A DNA stretch of 64,000 nucleotides from Treponema sp. UBA1793 (GTDB lineage Bacteria; Spirochaetota; Spirochaetia; Treponematales; Treponemataceae), in contig DCFX01000061.1 of NCBI GenBank assembly GCA_002314445.1, positions 1 to 64,000 on the forward strand. The letters run 5' to 3'. The notes beneath the pieces are model-generated. The model was not told where the DNA came from and searched no databases. It saw nothing but the letters and a program-made list of their open reading frames with translations. Positions 9,812 through 16,244 of the stretch are shown here, piece after piece (positions within the stretch are counted from its first letter, which is position 1; the number at the start of each line of letters is the position of its first letter). A program made the position numbers and the translations under genes.

Positions 9812-9840
9812 AGTATCAATCCACATATGAAAATTGTCAA
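9812..9840 (-). promoter_or_regulatory. Probable sigma-70 promoter of the glycoside operon
   Basis: On the minus strand there is a perfect -35 TTGACA (9835-9840), a 17-base spacer and -10 GATACT (9812-9817). Transcription would start near 9805, about 30 bases before the ATG at 9774. An ATGAAAA half-site abuts the -35 and resembles the palindrome in front of the divergent regulator gene, so it may be an operator half. Confidence 0.6.
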
Positions 9841-10025
9841 GTTTTTTCTGAAAACTTTAACACATAAAATGATATAATTCATTCATGCACAAGTACTGAT
9901 AATATCATATTAATGTAACTAATTATAATGTATACAATTAATAATAGACAAACATAAACGGCGTTAATCATAATAAATCAAGCATACTGTGAAATTTTCT
10001 GTATATCATTATTTTTTCAAATAAT

Positions 10026-10039
10026 ATGAAATTTTTCAT
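10026..10039. promoter_or_regulatory. Candidate LacI-type operator palindrome
   Basis: A 14-base palindrome, ATGAAA-tt-TTTCAT, directly abuts the -35 box of the regulator's own promoter in the 327-base divergent region (9775-10101). The rest of that region is AT-rich and holds no gene. A regulator binding here could act on both directions. This is a position-based inference. Confidence 0.35.
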
Positions 10040-10067
10040 TGCCATTAATTTTCTTTCATGCTATAAT
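10039..10067 (+). promoter_or_regulatory. Promoter of the LacI-type regulator
   Basis: -35 TTGCCA (10039-10044), a 17-base spacer and a perfect -10 TATAAT (10062-10067). A second TATAAT lies at 10073-10078 because TGCTATAATC is directly repeated with two bases between. Start near 10074, giving a 28-base leader with a GAAGAGAAGGA ribosome-binding site. Confidence 0.65.
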
Positions 10068-10101
10068 CCGTGCTATAATCAACAAGAAGAGAAGGATACA
10101 T

Positions 10102-11106
10102 ATGTCAAGAATTCGATATCAGGAAATTTCAGAAAAATCAGGAGTTTCGCTGTCCACAATAAGCAGAATTTTCAACAATTCGACAAAAGTCAACGAAGAA
10201 ACAAAGCTAAAAGTCATCGAAACAATGCATATGCTCGGATACGACACAACCAAACTGTCTCAGGACACACCTAAACAGGAAGGGATTGTTATTTTTAATG
10301 TTCCGAATGTCGACAATCCTTTTTATAATCCCATCATACAGGGCGCTAAATCTGTTGCGTTACAAAACGGATATAATCTATTGCTGAATATAGATGACTT
10401 CAGTACACCGGATAGTTTCGACAATTTCATTTCTTTTCTTAAAAAAAATAAGATTATAGGTCTTATTGCGACAAATTGCTTAAATGAAAGCCAGGTTTTA
10501 AAAATTAAAAACACACTGCCATTCGTACAGTGCAGCGAATGCATTCAAAAATACGATATTCCCTATGTAACAATCGACGACGTAAAAGCCGCAAAGACAG
10601 CAATAAATTATCTTATAAATTTAGGTAAAAAAAATATTGCAATTATAAATGGTCCAAGCCAATATAAATACGCACAAAACAGGCTGAAGGGATATCTGGA
10701 GGCGCTGGATGAGGCCGGAATAAGCAGAAACTCCAACTATATCCTGCAACTGGAAAGATTCGATTATGATGTTGCACTATCTGCTGTTTTAAGAATATTG
10801 AATTCTGAAAAAAAACCGGATGCAGTTTTTGCTACCAGCGATATTTTTGCACTGGCATCCATGAACGCATGCTTCCGCTCAGGGCTTAAAGTTCCTGAAC
10901 AGGTTTCTATAGTCGGCTTCGACAACATCCAGTTTTCATCAATGAGCACCCCTGCTTTAACGACAATAAACCAGCCGCAGTATCAGCTCGGCTTGATCAG
11001 CTGCGACATGCTTATTAAGCTCCTCAAAAAGGAGCCGCTGCCCATCAGGCAGATGATTCTCGATACAGAATTGATTATCAGGGGAACAACATCGCAGACG
11101 GTGTGA
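10102..11106 (+). CDS. LacI/GalR-family transcriptional regulator of the glycoside operon
   Basis: A 334-residue regulator. The N-terminal helix-turn-helix (ISEKSGVSLSTISRIFNNST) and hinge are followed by a periplasmic-binding-like effector domain ending in the usual SIVGFDNIQFSSMSTPALTTI segment. The ATG at 10102 is preferred over the longer frame because the HTH begins at once and a purine-rich ribosome-binding site precedes it. It is divergent from the operon and most likely represses it until a sugar or glycoside signal binds. Confidence 0.9.
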   Translation: MSRIRYQEISEKSGVSLSTISRIFNNSTKVNEETKLKVIETMHMLGYDTTKLSQDTPKQEGIVIFNVPNVDNPFYNPIIQGAKSVALQNGYNLLLNIDDFSTPDSFDNFISFLKKNKIIGLIATNCLNESQVLKIKNTLPFVQCSECIQKYDIPYVTIDDVKAAKTAINYLINLGKKNIAIINGPSQYKYAQNRLKGYLEALDEAGISRNSNYILQLERFDYDVALSAVLRILNSEKKPDAVFATSDIFALASMNACFRSGLKVPEQVSIVGFDNIQFSSMSTPALTTINQPQYQLGLISCDMLIKLLKKEPLPIRQMILDTELIIRGTTSQTV

Positions 11107-11204
11107 TCACTTCAGGAATTTATTCTGTCTGAAAAATTAATCACACCAGACTGATGTGAATATATTGAACTTCCTGTGGTGTCAATACTCTATTAATTGA
11201 CAAA

Positions 11205-11483
11205 ATATTATTTTCAACATCCGACTGGGAAAACGATTATAAAGCACTACAGGACTATGCTTCTAAAATTGTTTACTGCTATGCAAAATTCTATGATATT
11301 GATGAAAACGGACAGGTCGATAATATCGATTATCCCAAAGTTTTTGATGCACTCAAAAAAGGCGGATACAACAGATATATCTCCTCTGAATTTGAAGGTA
11401 ACCGTCGTATGAACGTCAGCAAATGGTGTGATGAAATCAGCTATGTAAATAAGCAGCAGAAACTAATGAGAAAATGTCTTTAA
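11205..11483 (+). pseudogene. Remnant of a third alpha-like TIM-barrel gene (3' end only)
   Basis: The frame ending at the TAA at 11481-11483 encodes about 90 residues with no usable start. They match the last quarter of the alpha subunits: IVYCYAKFYDIDENGQ corresponds to the IHGK motif region, and GGYNRYISSEFEGNRR to the final strand with its Glu. The upstream part of the gene is missing, and a stop is present in frame at 11166. The +strand orientation is opposite to the operon. A hairpin lies just after the stop. It looks like a decayed former member of the locus. Confidence 0.7.
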
Positions 11484-11489
11484 ATACTT

Positions 11490-11532
11490 AAACCACGAAA
11501 GTACTTGGAAAATACGGGTACCTTTGTGGTTT
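11490..11532 (+). terminator. Hairpin after the alpha-subunit remnant
   Basis: AAACCAC...GTAC pairs with GTACC...GTGGTTT across a 12-base loop. There is only a short T run after the stem, so termination would be weak on the plus strand. Confidence 0.45.
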
Positions 11533-11581
11533 ATAAGCTGTACTTGACTTCAAGTTTGATATAGTATTCGGATTTACATTA

Positions 11582-12793
11582 TCAGTTTACCGTGGTCAAT
11601 CTCTGCATCAGCTCATCAAGTTCCGTCCGGGTAAGATATCCGCCGTCCACAAAATGAGCGGTAAGTTCGTGCCGGAGATTCTTCACGTCAGTCAGGCTTT
11701 TTCCGAGCATCTGTTCAACCGAATACTGCAGAAGCCGGTAATCCCGGAATTCCTTTATTCCCATCTCATTCGTTTTCTGGTAATCGGCCGCGATGTCCTG
11801 CCAGTCCGCACCGCAGAAAGCAGCAAGCACTGCTAATGTTACACCGGTACGGTCTGTCCCGAGTCTGCAGTGAATATAATACGGCCCCGGATGAGAATCG
11901 ATAAAGCGTACAATCTGCTGCATCACATTCCCGAAATCAGCTTCGCCAGAATGATAATAAACGGTATTATATGAAGTATCTATAAAGAGTTCGTTCCCGG
12001 CGTCAATAACTGCCTGTTCATACGGAGATATTGATTCACCGGCTGATTCCGAAGGTTTTTCGTCGCCGGAAAGTGTTATTATTGATTTTATGCCGTTTGC
12101 TTCAAGTGATTTTTTTACAAGCTCAAGCCGGGACTGCTCAGTATCGTACTGCGCACGCGACTTTTTATACGGATGATATCCGCGCCACAGCATTGTTGTT
12201 CCCGGTACCTGCCGGACGTTTGCTAAAACAGCAGCCTGCGCCGGGTCACTCAGATCAAAATCAGACAGCTTTTTTACACAGTCCGCAGTCACTGTATTCG
12301 CAACAACAACAGCAGGATCGTCACTAGGAAAGAGTATCAGATTGTTGGTTGCCATCTGGTATCCCGGAATTTTTGAGACAGCCTGCGGCTCTTTTGCATA
12401 TTTACTGCCTTTTACAAAAATGTAAAATTTAAACTCCGGAAATCCGGAATTTCCGGGAATACGTATTTCTGCAGCACTTTTTGTAAGTGTCCACACGTTT
12501 TTCTTGAACTTTGTCATACTCCACGCTTTATCCGTTCCCTTTTTCCATCCATTAAATGAACCTTCTATATAAACACGGTCTGTATCTGCAATTTTGTAGA
12601 GTGCCGGATCAAAAACAAATACAACACTACCATCGCCGGTAATCTGATAACCAAGCTCTCTGTTCTGTTTATTTAAAGTAAATGTTTTCTGTACGCCGGG
12701 TAAAACATTCTCGTTTTTCTTTTCCGAAGCCGCTGCATTCATAATAACTGCTGCCGTCATAATAACCACCAGTATTGTTCTCTTCATTTTCAT
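11582..12793 (-). CDS. Secreted protein: E-set/CBM48-like domain fused to a tyrosine phosphatase
   Basis: 403 residues with a signal peptide (residues 1-22, ending NAAAS). Residues about 55-130 (FVFDP, VYIEGSFNGW, PEFKFYIFVKG) look like the early-set/glycogen-binding module of starch and glycogen enzymes. The C-terminal half is a protein tyrosine phosphatase of the Y_phosphatase3 or dual-specificity type with the P-loop HCRLGTDRTG (nucleophile C309, R315). I infer a periplasmic or surface phosphatase acting on a phosphoester, perhaps on a phosphorylated polysaccharide; the order of domains recalls plant SEX4 in reverse and animal laforin. AGGAGG precedes the ATG at 12793. It appears monocistronic. 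Confidence 0.8.
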   Translation of the reverse strand: MKMKRTILVVIMTAAVIMNAAASEKKNENVLPGVQKTFTLNKQNRELGYQITGDGSVVFVFDPALYKIADTDRVYIEGSFNGWKKGTDKAWSMTKFKKNVWTLTKSAAEIRIPGNSGFPEFKFYIFVKGSKYAKEPQAVSKIPGYQMATNNLILFPSDDPAVVVANTVTADCVKKLSDFDLSDPAQAAVLANVRQVPGTTMLWRGYHPYKKSRAQYDTEQSRLELVKKSLEANGIKSIITLSGDEKPSESAGESISPYEQAVIDAGNELFIDTSYNTVYYHSGEADFGNVMQQIVRFIDSHPGPYYIHCRLGTDRTGVTLAVLAAFCGADWQDIAADYQKTNEMGIKEFRDYRLLQYSVEQMLGKSLTDVKNLRHELTAHFVDGGYLTRTELDELMQRLTTVN

Positions 12794-12808
12794 TCCGCCT
12801 CCTTTCCG

Positions 12809-12836
12809 ATTATACTTTATGTTTTTTACCTGTCAA
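12809..12836 (-). promoter_or_regulatory. Near-consensus promoter of the phosphatase gene
   Basis: Minus strand: TTGACA (12831-12836), a 16-base spacer and TATAAT (12809-12814), both perfect hexamers. The start site would be about 12803, so the leader is only about ten bases and begins with the Shine-Dalgarno sequence itself. Confidence 0.7.
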
Positions 12837-12925
12837 GAATATAATTACATTATGTTGCAGAAAAAATACTAAATTATAAAAATATAAATACTTTTATTAT
12901 ATTATTCAGAGTAATCATAAAATGT

Positions 12926-12954
12926 TTGTATTTTTATAAAACAGGCACTATACT
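12926..12954 (+). promoter_or_regulatory. Possible promoter of the HU-like gene
   Basis: TTGTAT, 17 bases, TATACT on the plus strand, about 60 bases before the ATG at 13018. The -35 match is partial. Confidence 0.35.
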
Positions 12955-13017
12955 ACATAACTAAAACTGTCTGAAATTACACTTTTCTGCCGATATATTA
13001 TATAAGAAGAGGTATAT

Positions 13018-13692
13018 ATGCCGTTAAAAGTAACAACCAAAAAAAACAACCTTATCACATCGTGTCAGAAAGCGCCCCGCCTGTTCATAAGTAAAGAAGA
13101 AGGGAAAATCTCCCTCCAGAAACTGCTTGACGAAGCAGCGGATGCAAATACGACTGTCACACGGGCGGACCTTGCGGCCTGTATTCAGATTGTAACCGAA
13201 ACAGCAGAACACCTTCTGTGCGATGGATACCGGGTGGAATTCCCGTTCGTCGATCTGTATATGAAAGCGGAAGGTACCGCGAAGGACGTCTCCACACCTT
13301 TTACACCGACACGAAAAAAATCAGATCATACGTTTTCACTTCATGCGCTTGTTCAAAAAAAAGAAGACAAAAAACTCCGGCAGGAGGTACGGTGGATGCG
13401 CGTTATGCACAATATTTACGGACATGCGCCCGTACTCACCAGGCTGACTTACTTCGACGACGACAGTACGATAGCCGCAACCGGGCGCCATCTGGATTTC
13501 GACTCCGGCGGCAGCGAAAATGGTCTGCATGTCATAATCAAGGGTGATTCCGAAAGAATTATCCCGGAGCGGTACATTTTCATAAAAAGCACGGAAATCA
13601 TTGCAAAATTTCCAAAACTTGAAGCCGGTGAGTATTACGCCGAAGTAAAAAACAACGACCAGATATGTTCTTATTCGTTTTCGGTACGGTGA
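13018..13692 (+). CDS. HU-like DNA-binding domain protein (DUF4469/Bvu_2165-like)
   Basis: 224 residues with no signal peptide. Residues about 28-115 look like an HU/IHF-type DNA-binding fold (SLQKLLDEAA, VTRADLAACIQIVTETAEHLLCDGY, then a basic arm), and the C-terminal part is a beta-rich immunoglobulin-like domain, the layout of the Bvu_2165/DUF4469 group. GAAGAGG precedes the ATG. The role is unknown; a nucleoid-associated or surface role has been suggested for relatives. I recognise the fold only by pattern. Confidence 0.6.
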   Translation: MPLKVTTKKNNLITSCQKAPRLFISKEEGKISLQKLLDEAADANTTVTRADLAACIQIVTETAEHLLCDGYRVEFPFVDLYMKAEGTAKDVSTPFTPTRKKSDHTFSLHALVQKKEDKKLRQEVRWMRVMHNIYGHAPVLTRLTYFDDDSTIAATGRHLDFDSGGSENGLHVIIKGDSERIIPERYIFIKSTEIIAKFPKLEAGEYYAEVKNNDQICSYSFSVR

Positions 13693-13780
13693 ACCACTGC
13701 AGTTCCCGGCATGCAGACTGCAGGTATATGAAAAAAAGCATTGCATTAAACGATCCGTATATTGCTGTATTTCGACTAAT

Positions 13781-13879
13781 GCATCACTGAAAAATATCCA
13801 GCGCATCACTGACGAATAGATGACACATCACTGATAAACGGTTTGGGTACAACTTGCGCGCCGGCCGTTTATCAGTGAT
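13781..13879. repeat. Iteron-like direct repeats with a 22-base period plus inverted copy
   Basis: CATCACTGA occurs three times in the same orientation, in GCATCACTGA at 13781 and 13803 and ACATCACTGA at 13825, each exactly 22 bases apart (two helical turns). The third copy starts a perfect 15-base inverted repeat, ATCACTGATAAACGG at 13827-13841 and its complement at 13865-13879. The array fills most of the 347-base gene-free stretch between the HU-like gene and the DTW gene. Confidence 0.7.
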
Positions 13880-14001
13880 ACGCAGGACGATTATCACTTG
13901 TCCGCCGCCGGATCCCCACTGATCCGCAGACCGTATAATGCAGTACTTTAACTCATTTACGGCAATGGTTTCTGTCGTTAACCTGCCGGGTAAAAGTGTT
14001 A

Positions 14002-14030
14002 TTGCTGCATACATTCTTCCGTGTTATACT
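14002..14030 (+). promoter_or_regulatory. Promoter of the DTW-domain gene, giving a near-leaderless mRNA
   Basis: TTGCTG (14002-14007), 17 bases, TATACT (14025-14030). The ATG at 14040 is nine bases after the -10, so the 5' leader would be about three bases. No Shine-Dalgarno sequence is present. Confidence 0.55.
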
Positions 14031-14039
14031 CCCTTCACT

Positions 14040-14723
14040 ATGAGTGAACGTTGCTATAACTGTTTCCGTCCCGTACAATACTGTCTCTGCAAATACACGA
14101 AACCGGTTGATCCGGGAGTTAAATTCATACTGCTCATGCACCCGAAAGAAGCACGCCATCAGCGGACCGGAACAGGACATATTACCCACGTAACGCTTGT
14201 TGACTCAGAAATTCTCGTAGGATGTGATTTTTCAAAAGACATACGGCTTCAGGAGCTGCTTCACGACAAGCAGTACTTTCCTGTTCTTCTGTATCCGGGA
14301 GAAGAAGCGTGGACTGCAGAAAAGGACGGATTTGCGGCGGCTGTCGGAAATAGAAAACTGCTCGTTCTTGTCATAGATGCTACATGGTTCTGCTCACGGA
14401 AAGTAATCGAAGCAAGTTCTTTCCTGCTTGATTTACCGCGGCTCTCGTTCTCCGGGCAGTACCGTTCGGAATTCACGTTCAAACGCGAACCGCGCCCGGA
14501 ATATATTTCCACCATCGAATCCTGCTATTATCTTATAAAAGAACTGCAGACAGCCGCTCTAGTTGATAAAAACGTTGACCCGGAACCGCTTATGGATGTC
14601 TTCCGCAAGATGGTCCGTGATCAGCTCCAGGCACAAAACGACCGCATAGACGGTAAACTGCCGGATACACATGCATACAACTGGAAATACACAAAAAAAA
14701 TCGGCATTCCGACAAAACAGTAA
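14040..14723 (+). CDS. DTW-domain protein, probable tRNA-uridine aminocarboxypropyltransferase
   Basis: 227 residues. The N-terminal cysteines (RCYNCFRPVQYCLC) and MHPKEARHQRTGTG match the DTW/TapT family, and the name-giving motif is present as VIDATW. Family members transfer the 3-amino-3-carboxypropyl group of S-adenosylmethionine to uridine in tRNA (acp3U). The start at 14040 fits the family's N-terminus and discards 34 residues of a longer open frame. The 3' end is followed within five bases by a structured repeat that ends like a terminator. Confidence 0.88.
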   Translation: MSERCYNCFRPVQYCLCKYTKPVDPGVKFILLMHPKEARHQRTGTGHITHVTLVDSEILVGCDFSKDIRLQELLHDKQYFPVLLYPGEEAWTAEKDGFAAAVGNRKLLVLVIDATWFCSRKVIEASSFLLDLPRLSFSGQYRSEFTFKREPRPEYISTIESCYYLIKELQTAALVDKNVDPEPLMDVFRKMVRDQLQAQNDRIDGKLPDTHAYNWKYTKKIGIPTKQ

Positions 14724-14727
14724 GACA

Positions 14728-14850
14728 CAGGATTTGCATCCATGCAAATCCTGCTTACCGGGAATCGCCCCGGCTCGCACAACGAGCTCGCCGGGATTCC
14801 CGCTTTGGGCTAACCGCCATCCATGGCGGGTGTTTTTGCCCTTATTCGAC
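14728..14850 (+). repeat. Dispersed multi-hairpin element, copy A
   Basis: Three hairpins in a row: CAGGATTTGCAT/ATGCAAATCCTG around CC (14728-14753), a GC-rich stem of CCGG and CTCG/CGAG blocks flanked by GGGAAT/ATTCCC, and ACCGCCAT/ATGGCGGGT around CC followed by a T run. The whole unit recurs at 28275-28396 with roughly a dozen differences. The last stem with its T run could end transcription of the DTW gene. The remainder of 14851-15069 shows nothing except a 19-base match to the palindrome at 57056. Confidence 0.8.
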
Positions 14851-15069
14851 GTACTGTTGTTATACACGTGACTTCTGAAAAATAATACATTGGAGTGCAT
14901 TTGTAAAAAGGAATGCAAAATATTCGTCTTTCCAAAAAGCATGAAATAATCAATAACCCCGCCGCAAGCAGCAGGATATACAGAAAAACAGGGAGCGGAC
15001 TGTCTTTCTGTACAAGACGACATAATCAGATTTTTTCGCAACTCTGCAAAACATGCATAATAACCACGG

Positions 15070-16155
15070 TTATTTGAACTCTGCTGTTCCAATGGCCGGC
15101 TTTAGTATGCCTTCCAACGATTTTGAGGCTGTTATACGGCCGTCTTCCGCTATAAATACGACCGATACCTGTGCATGAAGTCCCGGAATTTCCGTAAATT
15201 TCTCTCCGGCAACCTGACCATCCTGTATTTTGGTTATAAGAGCCATCCCCTTTTCTTCACCAAGGACGAATACACTTGTTGATAAGGCATCCGCCGCAAT
15301 GCTCGATTCGCATACGACCGTCGATGACAAAAGACCTGTCCGTGCAGGATATCCCGTTTTTGTGTCGAGTATATGATGGTAACGGACACCGTCCTGTATG
15401 AAAAAGCGCTCATACACACCGCTCGTCACAACAGTTGCATTGGCAAGGTGCAGTATAAGTGCCGGATTTCCATCCGGATCGCCGGGATCTTTTATACCGA
15501 CATTCCACAATGATCCGTCTTTCTTTTTCCCGAATACATAAATATTGCCGCCCAGGTCGATTATCGCCCGTTTTACGCCGTGTGTTTTCAAAATAGCAGT
15601 AAGTTCATCTGCTGCATATCCTTTTACAATACCACCCAAATCAAGCGCCATTCCCGGGCGCCGCAGCATGACAGACCCGCCTGATCCGTCTGCATCCTTG
15701 TGTACGACGACATCACGCCAGTTTATCAATGGAAGAACGGCAAGTATCTCCTGCTGCTGCGGCACATGTGCATGATCTGTATTAATTCCCCACAATTTTA
15801 CAAGCGGACCGACAGTCGGATCAAACGCTCCATCAGTAAGCTCTGCGTATTTTAATGCAGTCTGTACGACATAATACACGTCAGCGGAAACATTAACGGC
15901 ATGAAGTCCGGCAGCGCCGTTAATGGCGGAAATCTCGGATGTATCAATATTCACACTAAAATCGTTTTCTATCTTATGAAGACGCGCAAACAGTTCATCA
16001 TACAGTTTAGTCGTACCGTCGCTGTATGCATTAACGGTGCACACCGTTCCCATAACCATCTGGGTGCGCGGTTCCGATATCTGGGAGCATGAGGAAAATA
16101 GAAAAACTGACAAAAAAAGAAATAGTACGGGAACAAGCACAAAATGCTTTTTCAT
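15070..16155 (-). CDS. apbE: FAD:protein FMN transferase (ApbE), lipoprotein
   Basis: 361 residues. A signal peptide ends in a lipobox (LFSSC), so the enzyme is anchored at the outer face of the inner membrane. The ApbE pattern is clear: MGTVCTVNAYSD, FSVNIDTSEISAING, the DLGGIVKGYAADE segment and VTSGVYERFFIQDG with HHILDTKTGYPA. It attaches FMN from FAD covalently to Thr/Ser of targets such as Rnf or Nqr subunits or other flavoproteins, none of which lies nearby. I prefer the ATG at 16155 over an upstream TTG. It lies downstream of aspS beyond a hairpin. Confidence 0.93.
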   Translation of the reverse strand: MKKHFVLVPVLFLFLSVFLFSSCSQISEPRTQMVMGTVCTVNAYSDGTTKLYDELFARLHKIENDFSVNIDTSEISAINGAAGLHAVNVSADVYYVVQTALKYAELTDGAFDPTVGPLVKLWGINTDHAHVPQQQEILAVLPLINWRDVVVHKDADGSGGSVMLRRPGMALDLGGIVKGYAADELTAILKTHGVKRAIIDLGGNIYVFGKKKDGSLWNVGIKDPGDPDGNPALILHLANATVVTSGVYERFFIQDGVRYHHILDTKTGYPARTGLLSSTVVCESSIAADALSTSVFVLGEEKGMALITKIQDGQVAGEKFTEIPGLHAQVSVVFIAEDGRITASKSLEGILKPAIGTAEFK

Positions 16156-16197
16156 ATTTATAATTATCAACTCCGGCTGGTATGAAAAGTAGGAAAG

Positions 16198-16236
16198 GGC
16201 CGTCCCTGTAGTAAAATTTCAGGGACAGCCTTTTTT
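16198..16236. terminator. Hairpin with T run between aspS and apbE
   Basis: GGCcGTCCCTG pairs with CAGGGACaGCC around an 11-base loop. A six-T run follows on the plus strand; on the minus strand, the direction of aspS, the run after the stem is poorer, so it may only attenuate. Confidence 0.5.
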
Positions 16237-16244
16237 GTGCAGGG

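Noticed and set aside
13781..13879. Possible CRISPR array or replication origin
   Set aside because: Units are 9-10 bases with 22-base period and no spacers or cas genes; no dnaA, dnaN or DnaA boxes are near.
14671..14871. Small open frame over the repeated hairpin element
   Set aside because: Its sequence is only the translated palindromes and is mirrored by another spurious frame over the second copy.
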